Source: Pantoea sp. GD03673 (GTDB taxonomy: Bacteria; Pseudomonadota; Gammaproteobacteria; Enterobacterales; Enterobacteriaceae). From it: DNA of 64,000 bases. The notes below the pieces were generated by a model. The model saw only the letters and a list, made by a program, of their open reading frames with translations. It was not told the DNA's origin and made no database searches. This document shows positions 22,002 through 33,621 of the stretch, piece after piece; within the stretch, counting starts at the first letter, position 1; each line of letters starts with the position of its first letter. The translations under genes were made by a program, and so were the position numbers. The DNA is taken from NCBI RefSeq assembly GCF_029844725.1, contig NZ_JAOCKJ010000006.1:372001-436000 (forward strand), given 5' to 3'.

Positions 22002-22445
22002 TCATTTGTTATTTATTTCCGCCGGCGATTTGGACAGGATGATTTCATAAAGTGGTGTATTTCCTTCAACCAAATCGGCCAGCGTATAGCCATCCAGCTC
22101 ATGCAAAAAGCGCTGCACCGCGTCGTGCAGTGCCTGCTTCAGACGGCAGGCGGGCGTGATGGAGCAGGCGGCGCAGTCCACTAATTGTAGCGGTTCCATC
22201 TTGCGTACCACGTCACCGATTACAATCTGACGTGGCGGCATGCCCAGACGAATACCGCCGTTTTTACCCCGCGTCGCGGAGACATATCCCGCCCGGCTCA
22301 GCTGATTAATGATTTTGACCATATGGTTACGCGACAAACCGTACGTGTTCGTCACCGCGGTAATATTGGTCTGCTGGCCTTCAGGTAACGAGGCCAGATA
22401 AATCAGGGCCCGTAAGCCATAATCAGTAAAACTCGTGAGCTGCAC
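22002..22445 (-). CDS. nsrR: Nitric-oxide-sensing transcriptional repressor NsrR (Rrf2 family)
   Basis: 147 residues. An N-terminal winged helix ([20 protein letters not shown]; recognition segment near SRNHMVKII) and a dimerisation helix identify the Rrf2 family; sequence along the whole length is NsrR. Three Fe-S cluster cysteines are present at 91, 94 and 100. E. coli NsrR has them at 91, 96 and 102, so the first loop is two residues shorter here (C-x2-C-x5-C). NsrR represses NO-detoxification genes until NO damages its cluster. First gene of nsrR-rnr-rlmB. Confidence 0.94.
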   Translation of the reverse strand: MQLTSFTDYGLRALIYLASLPEGQQTNITAVTNTYGLSRNHMVKIINQLSRAGYVSATRGKNGGIRLGMPPRQIVIGDVVRKMEPLQLVDCAACSITPACRLKQALHDAVQRFLHELDGYTLADLVEGNTPLYEIILSKSPAEINNK

Positions 22446-22627
22446 AGTAACCTCAGTGAACCTTCAGGCGTGGCATTGCGTTATTCGCCTTACAATGGGT
22501 GTCAGGATTAAATCGGATCGCCATTCGATTAACTACGATGATAAACCAGAGTGTGATTGACCGTGCGTTTTTTTCAGTCAGCACAGGCTTTGACAAGCGA
22601 AGGGGTATTAAGTGGCATCTAAGAGTG

Positions 22628-22656
22628 GAAAAACAAGGGCCGGACAGCGTCCGGCC
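22628..22656 (-). terminator. Intrinsic terminator of purA
   Basis: 8-bp stem GGCCGGAC/GTCCGGCC (22638-22645, 22649-22656), followed on the minus strand by CTTGTTTTT. It directly follows the purA stop. Confidence 0.8.
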
Positions 22657-22663
22657 TTAATCA

Positions 22664-23965
<1,302 letters not shown>

Positions 23966-24028
23966 TCAAAATCACCGATTGCTTAAAAAAGGATTCTACC
24001 ATCTGATCCCGTGGTTTTCAGCACTTTT

Positions 24029-24042
24029 AGCACACGATTGCG
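24029..24042 (-). promoter_or_regulatory. PurR-like operator upstream of purA
   Basis: Minus-strand CGCAATCGTGTGCT matches the PurR core CGCAAACGTTTGCG at 11 of 14 positions. purA is a known PurR target in E. coli. No promoter elements were placed with confidence. Confidence 0.4.
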
Positions 24043-24125
24043 CGCTTTTTTGCCTGAGTTTTGATCACTACAACATGTTGGGCATAAAGCCGCTAAAAGA
24101 CACAATTTAGCCGGTACGGACCGGG

Positions 24126-24326
24126 TTACAAATTGCCATGCAGGCTGAGCATGCAGTAAATCACCATGCCCGCAACGACCAGTCCGCCACCAAAGCGGTG
24201 CAGCAGGCGATCGGGCAAGCGGGTCATCGTCAGGATCATACGTCGCCAGGCGCGTGGCATAAACATCGGTCCCAACCCTTCCAGCACTAAGACCAGCGCC
24301 AGTGCCATCCAGATGCTTGTTTTCAT
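24126..24326 (-). CDS. yjeT: DUF2065 membrane protein YjeT
   Basis: 66 residues with two hydrophobic helices (about 4-22 and 43-60) and the conserved LALVLVLEGLGPM and RFGGGLVVAG segments. Function unknown, inner-membrane. The ATG at 24326 aligns with the E. coli start; the frame could begin at 24356, but that would overlap the hflC terminator. SD is weak (GGGTATCAGA), and a strong terminator ends 10 bp upstream, so expression from hflKC read-through may be low. Confidence 0.9.
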   Translation of the reverse strand: MKTSIWMALALVLVLEGLGPMFMPRAWRRMILTMTRLPDRLLHRFGGGLVVAGMVIYCMLSLHGNL

Positions 24327-24336
24327 TCTGATACCC

Positions 24337-24364
24337 AAAAAAAAGGCCGACAACATTGTCGGCC
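24337..24364 (-). terminator. Intrinsic terminator of the hfl operon
   Basis: Perfect palindromic stem GGCCGACAA/TTGTCGGCC (24345-24364), followed on the minus strand by eight T. It sits between hflC and yjeT. Confidence 0.85.
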
Positions 24365-24382
24365 TGATGGTTATATCAGTTC

Positions 24383-25387
24383 TTAACGTGTCGCGTTAGA
24401 GGGCGCCTTCATATATCGGAAGAAGTCGCTATCCGGGCTTAACACCATCACATCCTGATTTTCGCTAAAGCTGTTTTCATAGGCACGCAGGCTACGAATA
24501 AAGGCGTAGAAGTCAGGATCTTTGCTGAACGAATCCGCAAACAACCGGGCCGTTTCTGCATCACCGTCACCGCGTGTGATCAGCGCTTCACGCTGGGCTT
24601 CAGCCAGCGTACGTGTCACCTGGTAATCGGCCTGAGCACGCAGTTTTTCTGCCTCTTCCTGACCCTGTGAACGCTGGCTACGTGCTACCGCTTCACGTTC
24701 AGCACGCATACGGTTGAAGATTGCGTCTGAAACTTCGGTCGGCAGGTTGATCTGCTTGATGCGCACATCCATAACCTGAATACCCAGCGCGGCCATGCTG
24801 TTCGGATTTGGCGCGGGCTCGCTGCTGTTGGTTTCACGCTCTACACGGGCTGCTGCGCTGGCAATGGCATCATCAGCCGCAGGCGTGGCGATTTCATCAT
24901 CGCTGCCCGCAGAACCGGTATTCAGCGCGTCGCGGACATCAGTGGTCAGGCGACCACGGGAATCCGTAACGATATCTTTCACATCCAGACGCCCCATTTC
25001 AGAACGCAGACGGTCACTGAACTTACGTTTCAGCAGCACTTCTGCCTGAGAGACATCACCGCCACCCGTGGCCAGGTAGTAGCGACTAAAATCGCTGATA
25101 CGCCATTTGATGTAGGAGTCCACGATCAGATCTTTCTTCTCTTTGGTGACGAAGCGATCGGCCTGGTTATCCATGGTTTGAATGCGTGCATCCAGCGTTT
25201 TAACCGTTTCCAGGAAAGGGATCTTAAAATGCAGACCCGGCTCAAAGACCTGAGGTTTGTTTTCGCCGTCGCGCAGGACTTTACCGAAGCGCAGGACAAT
25301 GCCTCGCTGTCCTTCCTGCACCACAAACAGCGACGCATAGAGCGCCACCAGCACGACAATAATTAAAAAAACAATTGGCTTACGCAT
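24383..25387 (-). CDS. hflC: FtsH protease regulator HflC
   Basis: 334 residues (E. coli 334). An N-terminal membrane helix (5-22) anchors a periplasmic SPFH/band-7 domain, followed by a coiled-coil segment (about 225-275). With HflK it forms the large membrane assembly that encloses FtsH and controls degradation of substrates such as lambda CII and unassembled membrane proteins. Three bases separate it from hflK. Confidence 0.97.
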   Translation of the reverse strand: MRKPIVFLIIVVLVALYASLFVVQEGQRGIVLRFGKVLRDGENKPQVFEPGLHFKIPFLETVKTLDARIQTMDNQADRFVTKEKKDLIVDSYIKWRISDFSRYYLATGGGDVSQAEVLLKRKFSDRLRSEMGRLDVKDIVTDSRGRLTTDVRDALNTGSAGSDDEIATPAADDAIASAAARVERETNSSEPAPNPNSMAALGIQVMDVRIKQINLPTEVSDAIFNRMRAEREAVARSQRSQGQEEAEKLRAQADYQVTRTLAEAQREALITRGDGDAETARLFADSFSKDPDFYAFIRSLRAYENSFSENQDVMVLSPDSDFFRYMKAPSNATR

Positions 25388-25390
25388 CGA

Positions 25391-26629
25391 TTACTCTCTC
25401 CCTTCGCGCTGGCTGTCGCTGCGCTGAGCATTCGCCCGACGCTGATCCATGATATTGTCCGGACTGTATGACGACGTGTCATTGCGGCTGGCGTTGCGAT
25501 CGGAGATGGCGGGCAGCGAAGAACTATTACCGCCTTTCTGACCATTCTGGCCCGATGTTGCCTGACCGCCACGCATCAGTTGATCCAGCGGCAGCATCAT
25601 CAGGTTATTACCCCGATCGTTAACCAGTACTTTGCGGGTATGGCTCAGCACGCGTTCCATGGTCTCAATGTAGAGACGCTCTTTAGTGATTTCAGGTGCC
25701 GCTTTATACTCAGGCAGAATCTTGGCGAAACGCGCCACTTCACCCTGCGCTTCCAGAACGGTACGCTCTTTGTAAGCACGCGCCTCTTCCAGAATACGTT
25801 GCGCCTGGCCGTTAGCACGAGGCTGAACCTCATTAGCGTAAGCTTCTGCTTCACGGACGTACTGCTCGCGGTTTTCACGTGCGGCAATCGCATCATCAAA
25901 TGCAGACTTCACCTCTTCCGGCGGACGGGCAGCCTGGAAGTTGACGTCCAGCACCGCGATCCCCATGTTGTAAGGGCGAATTGTTTCATCAATTTCACGC
26001 TGGGTATCGCTACGTACCACGGTACGGCCTTCGGTCAGAATGCGGTCCATAGTAGAACGACCTATTACGCCGCGCAGCGCACTGTCAGTCGCCTGACGCA
26101 GGCTGTCATCCGCGCTGGTCACAGCATAAAGATAACGTTCCGGATCGGTCACGCGGTACTGTACGTTCATTTCCACGCGCACGACGTTTTCGTCTGAGGT
26201 CAGCATCACGCCAGACGCTGCCAGTTCGCGCACCGACTCAACGTTGACTGCACGCACTTGATCAACGAATGTCGGCTTCCAGTTCAGACCGGGTTCAACC
26301 AGGTGACTGAACTTACCGAAGCGCGTTACCACGCCACGTTCCGCTTCTTTGATGGTGTAGAAACCGCTTGCAGCCCAGATGACCACAGCAGCAACAGCCA
26401 CGATGCCAACAATTTTGCCACCGCTGCCGGAGCCGCGCTGACCGTTGTCGCTCTGTTTGCCACCGCCCAGTCCACCAAGCTTCTTGCTCAGCTTACGGAA
26501 GATATCATCCAGATCAGGAGGCCCGGATTCCCGTCCTCCCTTATTTCCCCCAGAGTTGCCGCCTTGATTATTGCTGCTTCCCCACGGGTCGCGGTCCTGT
26601 CCGTTATTTCCGGGCTGATTCCACGCCAT
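25391..26629 (-). CDS. hflK: FtsH protease regulator HflK
   Basis: 412 residues (E. coli 419). A Gly/Asn-rich cytoplasmic N-terminus (1-70), one membrane helix (72-90), an SPFH domain with GVVTRFGK and PGLNWKPTF, a coiled coil and a Gly/Ser/Asn-rich C-terminal tail. Partner of HflC in the FtsH-HflKC complex. It is separated from hflX by 227 bp that hold a palindromic repeat, unlike the tighter spacing in E. coli. Confidence 0.97.
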   Translation of the reverse strand: MAWNQPGNNGQDRDPWGSSNNQGGNSGGNKGGRESGPPDLDDIFRKLSKKLGGLGGGKQSDNGQRGSGSGGKIVGIVAVAAVVIWAASGFYTIKEAERGVVTRFGKFSHLVEPGLNWKPTFVDQVRAVNVESVRELAASGVMLTSDENVVRVEMNVQYRVTDPERYLYAVTSADDSLRQATDSALRGVIGRSTMDRILTEGRTVVRSDTQREIDETIRPYNMGIAVLDVNFQAARPPEEVKSAFDDAIAARENREQYVREAEAYANEVQPRANGQAQRILEEARAYKERTVLEAQGEVARFAKILPEYKAAPEITKERLYIETMERVLSHTRKVLVNDRGNNLMMLPLDQLMRGGQATSGQNGQKGGNSSSLPAISDRNASRNDTSSYSPDNIMDQRRANAQRSDSQREGRE

Positions 26630-26660
26630 GTCTCTACTCCATTTATTTTAATTACGATTT

Positions 26661-26780
26661 TTACCCTTCATCTTTCGGATTGCAGCGATGCTGGCTGCCT
26701 TCGCTCTCCCCGGTGACTTACCTGCGTAAGCGTCCAGGGATTTGCTCAGTTGCCGCCCTGCTGAAATCCGAAATACCCGG
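26661..26780. repeat. Palindromic intergenic repeat, copy 2 (between hflX and hflK)
   Basis: About 120 bp with the same architecture as 18484-18610: TTACCCTTCATCTTTCGGAT at one end, its imperfect complement ATCCGAAATACCCGG at the other, and a central GACTTACCTGCGTAAGCGTC palindrome. More diverged than copy 1. It would fold into a long hairpin in the mRNA that joins hflX to hflK. Confidence 0.7.
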
Positions 26781-26856
26781 ATAAATCCTGCGTATTCGGG
26801 CCTGCAACGGAAATGCGACAATCTTCAATTTTTAAGGTAAATGCGTTTGGGCAATA

Positions 26857-28137
26857 TCAAACAATGTAACTGGTCAGCGACGGTTCCTGTTTACATAAAC
26901 GCATCCACTCAATGATGGGCATACGTATCTGTAATCCTACACTGCCGTCTTCTTCATTCCACTCTTTCTCAATCGCCTGCAACTGATAGAAACGGCTGCG
27001 CAGTCGCCCCGCCTCCGGTGGCAGACGTAACGCGTGCTGGGCAATTTCACCCGACAGCCGCTCAGACAGCGCCTGCCATAGCAACGGAATACCTGCACCG
27101 GTCTGGGCGGAAAGCCAGACGCGAATCGGCAGGTTCTCTTCGTTACGGTCGATACGCGGTTCGAAGCCGTCGAGCATATCGATTTTATTCATTACCAGTA
27201 AGGTCGGGATTTCGTCCGCTTCGATCTCTTCCAGTACGGTATCGACGGCAGCGATATTTTCCGTCACGCGCAGATCGGCACCATCAATTACGTGCAGTAA
27301 CAGCGTCGCCTGACGCGTCTCCTGCAGCGTGGCTTTAAATGCGGCAACCAGATCATGAGGAAGATGGCGGATAAAGCCGACCGTGTCTGCCAGAACCACG
27401 TCCCCGACATCGGCAACATTCAGACGGCGCAATGTGGGATCGAGCGTCGCAAACAACTGGTCTGCGGCAAAGACATTGGCAGAGGTCATAGCGTTAAAAA
27501 GGGTCGACTTACCGGCGTTGGTGTAACCCACCAGCGAAACGGTTGGTATATCCGCTTTGGCACGAGACTGTCGTCCCTGCTCACGCTGTTTTTCAACCCG
27601 CTCAAGACGAGACAGGATCTGACTGATACGTCCGCGCAGCAGACGACGGTCAGTTTCTAACTGCGTTTCACCCGGGCCACGCAAGCCAATCCCGCCTTTC
27701 TGACGTTCAAGGTGTGTCCAGCCACGTACCAGACGCGTTGCAAGATGACGCAGCTGTGCCAGCTCAACCTGCAATTTACCTTCGTGGGTGCGTGCGCGTT
27801 GGGCAAAAATATCCAGAATCAGTCCGGTGCGATCGATGACCCGGCATTCGCACAGGCGCTCAAGATTTCTTTCCTGAGCGGGCGTAAGGGCATGATCGAA
27901 TAATACGACCGATGCTCCAGTTGTTTTTACCGCATCGGCAATTTCAACGGCTTTTCCTTCACCGACAAAATACTTGGGGTGTGGCGCTTTACGGCTGCCA
28001 GTAACCACTTGCAGCGCCTCAACGCCAGCAGAAGAGACCAGGGTTTCAAACTCCTGTAAATCTTCTGTTTCTTTGTCTTGGGAGAACCAGATGTGTACCA
28101 GTACGGCCTGCTCACCGGCATCATAACGGTCAAACAA
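26857..28137 (-). CDS. hflX: Ribosome-associated GTPase HflX
   Basis: 426 residues, normal length. An N-terminal HflX-specific domain, a linker helix with the glycine-rich [18 protein letters not shown] loop (148-165), then a G domain with P-loop GYTNAGKS (204-211), DTVGF and NKID. HflX splits stalled or heat-damaged 70S ribosomes. Downstream of hfq, with a hairpin between them. Confidence 0.97.
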   Translation of the reverse strand: MFDRYDAGEQAVLVHIWFSQDKETEDLQEFETLVSSAGVEALQVVTGSRKAPHPKYFVGEGKAVEIADAVKTTGASVVLFDHALTPAQERNLERLCECRVIDRTGLILDIFAQRARTHEGKLQVELAQLRHLATRLVRGWTHLERQKGGIGLRGPGETQLETDRRLLRGRISQILSRLERVEKQREQGRQSRAKADIPTVSLVGYTNAGKSTLFNAMTSANVFAADQLFATLDPTLRRLNVADVGDVVLADTVGFIRHLPHDLVAAFKATLQETRQATLLLHVIDGADLRVTENIAAVDTVLEEIEADEIPTLLVMNKIDMLDGFEPRIDRNEENLPIRVWLSAQTGAGIPLLWQALSERLSGEIAQHALRLPPEAGRLRSRFYQLQAIEKEWNEEDGSVGLQIRMPIIEWMRLCKQEPSLTSYIV

Positions 28138-28154
28138 GCTATAACCTCGCTAAA

Positions 28155-28194
28155 TAAAAGACCAGGACGGAAAACCGCTGTTCTCCGTTCCTGG
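28155..28194 (-). terminator. Hairpin/terminator after hfq
   Basis: Stem CCAGGA-CGGA/TCCG-TCCTGG (28162-28194), followed on the minus strand by TCTTTTATTT. It probably terminates a fraction of hfq transcripts before hflX. Confidence 0.7.
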
Positions 28195-28209
28195 CTGTGC
28201 GGTGACGCG

Positions 28210-28533
<324 letters not shown>

Positions 28534-28625
28534 TTATATGCTTGTTGTTTGTTGCTAGTAGAACCTGTGGTTCTGAAAAAAACTGCGTAAAAATTTGCGC
28601 ACGATAACCCATCAATTGTACACAA

Positions 28626-29576
28626 TCACCCATGCTTCGCACTAAGAACCTGTAACACTGTATCACGCGCCAGCCGGGGCTCGTCACTGTCAAGCCAGTG
28701 AACATTTTCCCAACCGCGTAACCAGGTCATCTGTCGCTTAGCAAGCTGCCGGGTTGCGCAAATTCCCCGATAAACCATCTCGCTGTAATCGATTTCGTCC
28801 GACAAATAAGACCACATCTGACGATAACCAACACAACGAATGGAAGGCATGTCCGTATGCAAATCACCTCGTGCAAACAGGGCCCGAGACTCCGCTTCAA
28901 ATCCTGACGCCAACATCTGCTCAAAACGCAACGCGATGCGCTGGTGCAGCAATTCACGGCTCGCGGGGGCGATGGCAAATTGTTGCACGTCGTAGGGTAA
29001 CGCTTCACCGGATGTTTTTGTCAGTTCCGTTAAAGTTTTACCCGAAATAAAAAAAACTTCCAGTGCTCGCGAAAGTCTCTGCGGATCATTCGGATGAATA
29101 CGACTACCGGCAACCGGGTCGATTTCACACAGCTGGCGGTGTAAAGCTTCCCAGCCTTTTTCACGCGCCGTTTGCTCTATCCGCTGACGAACGTCGGGAT
29201 CGGCCGAGGGCAACGGCGACAATCCTTCAAGTAACGCCTTGAAGTAGAGCATGGTTCCACCAACAAGCAACGGTATTCGTCCGGCTTCAACGATATCCGC
29301 CATTTCTGCTAACGCATCCCGCCGGAACTCCGCTGCCGAATAGGCTTCTGCGGGGTCGCGGATGTCAAGCAGACGATGGGGGGCCACTGCTAACTCCTCA
29401 GCCGACGGTTTCGCCGTGCCAATATCCATCTGACGATAGATTAAGGCAGAATCTACGCTGATTAGTTCCACTGGTAACTGCTTGCGCAATTCAATGGCTA
29501 AAGCGGTTTTGCCAGAAGCCGTGGGTCCCATCAAAAAAATAGCCTTTGGCCGGCCAGCCTGGTTTAGTTCACTCAT
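28626..29576 (-). CDS. miaA: tRNA dimethylallyltransferase MiaA
   Basis: 316 residues (E. coli 316). P-loop GPTASGKT (17-24) and the conserved [16 protein letters not shown] and RRDA segments. It transfers a dimethylallyl group to A37 of tRNAs reading UNN codons, the first step to ms2i6A. Its start overlaps the mutL stop by eight bases, indicating co-translation. Confidence 0.97.
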   Translation of the reverse strand: MSELNQAGRPKAIFLMGPTASGKTALAIELRKQLPVELISVDSALIYRQMDIGTAKPSAEELAVAPHRLLDIRDPAEAYSAAEFRRDALAEMADIVEAGRIPLLVGGTMLYFKALLEGLSPLPSADPDVRQRIEQTAREKGWEALHRQLCEIDPVAGSRIHPNDPQRLSRALEVFFISGKTLTELTKTSGEALPYDVQQFAIAPASRELLHQRIALRFEQMLASGFEAESRALFARGDLHTDMPSIRCVGYRQMWSYLSDEIDYSEMVYRGICATRQLAKRQMTWLRGWENVHWLDSDEPRLARDTVLQVLSAKHG

Positions 29577-31428
29577 GCTTCAACGCGTTAACCGCGCTCT
29601 CAATCTCTATGGGCTGTAATAAGCCTGAAGGTGGCGATTTCAGTAGCTGAGGACAAAGCCGTTCAAGCTCTGCCAGCAGATTGATCGCCTGTGAGTGATT
29701 CCAGTCAGAGGACTCTGTTTCCTGACGCCGCGCCAGCCACTGGGCCAGTTGCGTCGCAGAGTTCTCCTGCTGCCGGGCGAGATAGCCTAACAGCTCAGGA
29801 ATCAAGATTTGTAAATTTTGTGTTCGCAACGGTAAAGGCACCGCGCGCAACGTCACATGGTCCCCTTCGGGCTGAAGTTCAATGCCCATCTGATTGAGCA
29901 GGCGGCTATTTTCTTTTGCTGCCTGCCGCTCTTCCTGGGCAATTTTCAGGCGCACCGGGATCAGCAGGGGCTGCGGTTTAAGCCCCTCTTCACCCGGCTC
30001 AAGCTGCGCCTGTTTTAGCCAGCGCGCCGCCACCGGCAGCGCCATCAGCATTAATTTCTGACCCTGCTCCAGCAGCGCATAGTGGTTGTGCAACACGGTC
30101 AGCACCCGGCCAAAGCTCTGGGCATGGGCGGCCAGCGGCGAGGGTTTTTCGCCCTGACGCGCTGCTGGCTTGCGGGCTTCTGGCGGCGGTGTCGGGCTGA
30201 CTGGCGTTTTCAGCAGTTGCTGATAAACCGCCCCCTCACGCTGACGATAAACATTCTCTTTGTTCTGCCAGGCCGGTGCGGGCTGCGTTTCACGCGGGGA
30301 GGCTGAGGATTTCTTCTCGCTGGCCGACGCCGCAGGCTGCGCAAAATGATTACCGCCCGCAGCCTGACGGTTTTCCGGCTGCCAGCGCGGTGCGGCCTCT
30401 TCTGCCTGAACCGCAGGCAAGGCCGGTGCCGCCATCGCCTGCAACACGCTGACCACGCCCTGATAGATAAAATCGTGCACCAGGCGTGACTGATGAAATC
30501 GCACTTCATGTTTGGCCGGATGGACGTTGACATCGACCTGATGCGGATCGATCTCCAGATAGAGCACGTAGGCGGGCTGCTGATCATCCTGAAGCTGGGT
30601 CTGGAATGCCTGACGGATAGCGTGATTGATCAGCTTATCGCGCATCATCCGGCCATTCACATAGCAATACTGGAGATCGCTGACCTGGCGCGAACCGGCG
30701 GGATCCGCCACCCAGCCGCGCAGCGAAAGTTCGTCATGTTGCCAGTCGATGCGCAGTGCATGCTGCATAAAGGTGGTGCCGCAGATAGAAGCCAGCCGCC
30801 GTTCGCGTTGCGTCTCCTCGCTGACGGCCCGATACTGACGCATCATTTTGCCGTTGTGGCTTAGCGAAAGCGCGACATCAAAGCGCGCCAGGGCAATGCG
30901 GCGAATCACCTCGTCGATGTGGCCGAACTCGGTTTTCTCGGTGCGCATAAATTTGCGGCGTGCCGGCGTGTTATAAAACAGATCCAGCACTTCCAGCGTG
31001 GTACCGCAGGGATGCGCAGCCGGTTTCACCGTGACCGCCATATCACGCCCTTCAGCGTAGGCCTGCCAGGCTTCGGTTTGATCGGCGGTGCGTGAGGTGA
31101 GTGTCAGACGGGAGACAGAACTGATACTGGCCAGCGCTTCGCCGCGAAACCCCAGGCTCATGATCGCTTCCAGATCATCCAGTGAAGCTATCTTACTGGT
31201 CGCGTGCCGGGCCAGCGCCATCGACAGCTCGCTTTTCACGATCCCGCAGCCGTTGTCACGAATGCGAATCAGCTTTGCGCCACCCTTTTCAATATCAACG
31301 TCAATGCGCGTCGCGCCAGCATCCAGGCTGTTCTCCACCAGCTCTTTAACAACCGATGCAGGACGTTCAACCACTTCACCCGCCGCAATCTGGTTTGCCA
31401 GCTGGGGCGGTAAAATTTGAATCGGCAT
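29569..31428 (-). CDS. mutL: DNA mismatch repair protein MutL
   Basis: 619 residues (E. coli 615) from [23 protein letters not shown] ATPase residues E29 and N33, the DNGCG motif and GFRGEAL are present in the first 110 residues; a Pro/Ala/Gln-rich linker (about 340-430) leads to the C-terminal dimerisation domain. As in other MutH-containing bacteria, I see no DQHAxxER endonuclease motif. The 14 in-frame codons upstream of ATG 31428 lack support; AAAAGGAAAATC is a good SD. Confidence 0.97.
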   Translation of the reverse strand: MPIQILPPQLANQIAAGEVVERPASVVKELVENSLDAGATRIDVDIEKGGAKLIRIRDNGCGIVKSELSMALARHATSKIASLDDLEAIMSLGFRGEALASISSVSRLTLTSRTADQTEAWQAYAEGRDMAVTVKPAAHPCGTTLEVLDLFYNTPARRKFMRTEKTEFGHIDEVIRRIALARFDVALSLSHNGKMMRQYRAVSEETQRERRLASICGTTFMQHALRIDWQHDELSLRGWVADPAGSRQVSDLQYCYVNGRMMRDKLINHAIRQAFQTQLQDDQQPAYVLYLEIDPHQVDVNVHPAKHEVRFHQSRLVHDFIYQGVVSVLQAMAAPALPAVQAEEAAPRWQPENRQAAGGNHFAQPAASASEKKSSASPRETQPAPAWQNKENVYRQREGAVYQQLLKTPVSPTPPPEARKPAARQGEKPSPLAAHAQSFGRVLTVLHNHYALLEQGQKLMLMALPVAARWLKQAQLEPGEEGLKPQPLLIPVRLKIAQEERQAAKENSRLLNQMGIELQPEGDHVTLRAVPLPLRTQNLQILIPELLGYLARQQENSATQLAQWLARRQETESSDWNHSQAINLLAELERLCPQLLKSPPSGLLQPIEIESAVNALKHE

Positions 31429-31448
31429 GATTTTCCTTTTAGCTGGCA

Positions 31449-31468
31449 GCCCGGCGCACTGGCCGGGC
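31449..31468. other. amiB-mutL intercistronic hairpin
   Basis: 7-bp stem GCCCGGC/GCCGGGC with a 6-nt loop between amiB and mutL. No T-run; a possible mRNA processing or stability element. Confidence 0.4.
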
Positions 31469-31474
31469 AAACAA

Positions 31475-33148
31475 TCAGGATGCAGGAATTTTCAGGTTCT
31501 GCCCCAACATGACGTTGGTCGACTTCAGATTATTGGTCTGCATTATCGCTTTCGGGCTGACGCCGTAATGTGCGGCTATGCCGGTCAGAGAGTCACCGAC
31601 CACAACTTTGTGGCGCACAACACCGCGCGGCGCGGCACGTGCGGTCCGGCTGGCGGCTGCACTGGCCGGTACTTTCAGTCGCTGTCCGACCCAGACCACA
31701 TCCCGCTTCAGGGTATTCATGTCGCGCAGCGTGTCCATGCTGACGCCATACTTCGCGGCAATGCCGGAAAGCGTTTCACCACGCGTTACCGTATGGCGCT
31801 GCGTTGCGCCGGTGTAGTGCGTCACCCCGGTCGCCGGGTTGCTGGCGACGCTAACCGCTGGCGACGAGCCCAGCGGCAGGTTTTCCTCCTTTGGGATGGA
31901 TTGCAGCGGGTGCGCCAGGAAATAAGTGCGCAGACCTTTATAGATCGACTGCGCAATCTTATCCTGGTGTGCGCTACTGCCTAGCAGTCGCTCCTCCGAG
32001 GAATTACTGATAAAGCCGGTTTCCACCAGCAAAGAAGGGATATCGGGCGAACGCAGCACGCCGAGACTGGCATGCTCAGGCAGACGCTTATGCAGCGAAG
32101 TTACGCTGCGCATCTGCTGCAAGACTTTCTGAGCGATGTCATAACCCACCCGCTGCGAGTGACCGAACTGCAGATCAAGTACCGCCTGACTGAGGTAGGG
32201 ATCGGCCTGACTGTTAGCCAGCAGGTCACCGGCACCACCCAGTAACTCAGACTGTTTCTCTTTCTGTTCCAGCCAGTTTGCCATCTCGTTGTTGGCACGA
32301 CGGTTGGATAACACCCAGACCGATGCACCGGTCGCCGCATGGCTTGGCGCGGCGTCGGCGTGAATGGAGACCAGCACGTTGGCATTGGCTTTACGCGCCA
32401 CGTCGGAACGTCCCATGACCGAGATAAAATAGTCGCCATCACGCGTCAGGACGCCTTTGAACATCGGATCGTTATTCAGCAATACCCGCAGTTTACGGGC
32501 AATGGCGATGGTAACGTTTTTCTCTTTGAGTCCGCGCTGCCCGATAGCGCCGGGGTCCTGGCCGCCATGTCCGGCATCAATGGCCACAATCACGGTGTCA
32601 TTCTTGCTGATGACAGTGCCGGGACGTACGGTACTCGCGGTGCTGGTTACCGACGTCACCGGATTCGAATTAAACGGGTTAGCCGCTGCGGCACTCTGCG
32701 CTGGCACACGGGTCGGTGCTGTGACTGGCGCAGGCACACTGCGCGTCACAGCGGGCGGCTTGCCGGTAATAGTGAAGACCACGCTGTAGCTGTTGCCATT
32801 GCGCTGGGTGACTGCCCGGGTTTTACCCGCCTGCGTCAGTTCAAACACCAGCCTCACACTCTGTTTGTCTTTAGGGGTGCTGGTACGAATTCGCTTTACG
32901 ATGTTTTCGCCGCTGAAATTCAGCGGCAGTCCCTGAACGACGCCGCTCTGGCGCACATCAAGCACCACACGGTCGGGATTGTGCAGAGGAAAAAAGCCGT
33001 AGACCGGCTGCCCGGCAAAATTCAGGGTAATGGTTGCCTGGCTGTCGCCGTTAGCCACTTTAATATCTGACAGGGTGGCGGCAAACAGGGGGGCTGAGAG
33101 CACCATCAGCAGCAGTGTCACCAGCGCCTTTTTCATCCGTGACATCAT
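31475..33148 (-). CDS. amiB: N-acetylmuramoyl-L-alanine amidase AmiB with two LysM repeats
   Basis: 557 residues, about 110 longer than E. coli AmiB. Signal peptide (cleavage after AFA near 23), AMIN domain (about 25-125), Ala/Pro/Thr-rich linker, zinc amidase domain (about 188-405) with [13 protein letters not shown] and the catalytic VETGFISN, and two C-terminal LysM repeats (450-496, 511-557) where the E. coli enzyme has one. Periplasmic septal peptidoglycan hydrolase, activated by EnvC. ATGA overlap with tsaE. Confidence 0.96.
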   Translation of the reverse strand: MMSRMKKALVTLLLMVLSAPLFAATLSDIKVANGDSQATITLNFAGQPVYGFFPLHNPDRVVLDVRQSGVVQGLPLNFSGENIVKRIRTSTPKDKQSVRLVFELTQAGKTRAVTQRNGNSYSVVFTITGKPPAVTRSVPAPVTAPTRVPAQSAAAANPFNSNPVTSVTSTASTVRPGTVISKNDTVIVAIDAGHGGQDPGAIGQRGLKEKNVTIAIARKLRVLLNNDPMFKGVLTRDGDYFISVMGRSDVARKANANVLVSIHADAAPSHAATGASVWVLSNRRANNEMANWLEQKEKQSELLGGAGDLLANSQADPYLSQAVLDLQFGHSQRVGYDIAQKVLQQMRSVTSLHKRLPEHASLGVLRSPDIPSLLVETGFISNSSEERLLGSSAHQDKIAQSIYKGLRTYFLAHPLQSIPKEENLPLGSSPAVSVASNPATGVTHYTGATQRHTVTRGETLSGIAAKYGVSMDTLRDMNTLKRDVVWVGQRLKVPASAAASRTARAAPRGVVRHKVVVGDSLTGIAAHYGVSPKAIMQTNNLKSTNVMLGQNLKIPAS

Positions 33149-33621
33149 GCCTGATCCCTGCCCTGATCAACGTGTTCAAGCCATTGCTGGCCGGACGCAG
33201 ATTGTGCAGTCAGTTCCGCTTCACGCGCCTCACCCACGTAACGCAGCGTTAAGGTGAGATCGGGCTGCGGCAGAAAACCGGCACCCTGCTGCGGCCATTC
33301 CACCAGACAGATGGCATCGCCGCTGAAATAGTCGCGAATGCCCATAAACTCAAGCTCTTCGGGATCGGCAAGGCGATAAAGGTCGAAGTGATAGAGCGTA
33401 CGGTCATCCAGCGTGTAAGGCTCAACGAGGGTGTAAGTGGGACTTTTTACATTGCCCTGATGGCCCAGCGCCTGCAGAAAGCCGCGGCTGAAGGTGGTTT
33501 TACCCGCCCCCAGATCGCCATAGAGATAAATCACTGCCGCGCTGCCACAGGCGCGCGCCAGCTGAGCGCCCAAACTGAGCGTAGCCGCCTCATCGGGCAA
33601 AGAGATAACACAGGTCTTCAT
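33145..33621 (-). CDS. tsaE: tRNA t6A biosynthesis ATPase TsaE
   Basis: 158 residues with Walker [10 protein letters not shown] (35-43) and conserved [10 protein letters not shown] and HFDLYRL segments. TsaE cycles the TsaB-TsaD complex that makes threonylcarbamoyl-adenosine at tRNA A37. It overlaps amiB and nnr by four bases on each side, so translation of the three is probably coupled. Confidence 0.96.
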   Translation of the reverse strand: MKTCVISLPDEAATLSLGAQLARACGSAAVIYLYGDLGAGKTTFSRGFLQALGHQGNVKSPTYTLVEPYTLDDRTLYHFDLYRLADPEELEFMGIRDYFSGDAICLVEWPQQGAGFLPQPDLTLTLRYVGEAREAELTAQSASGQQWLEHVDQGRDQA

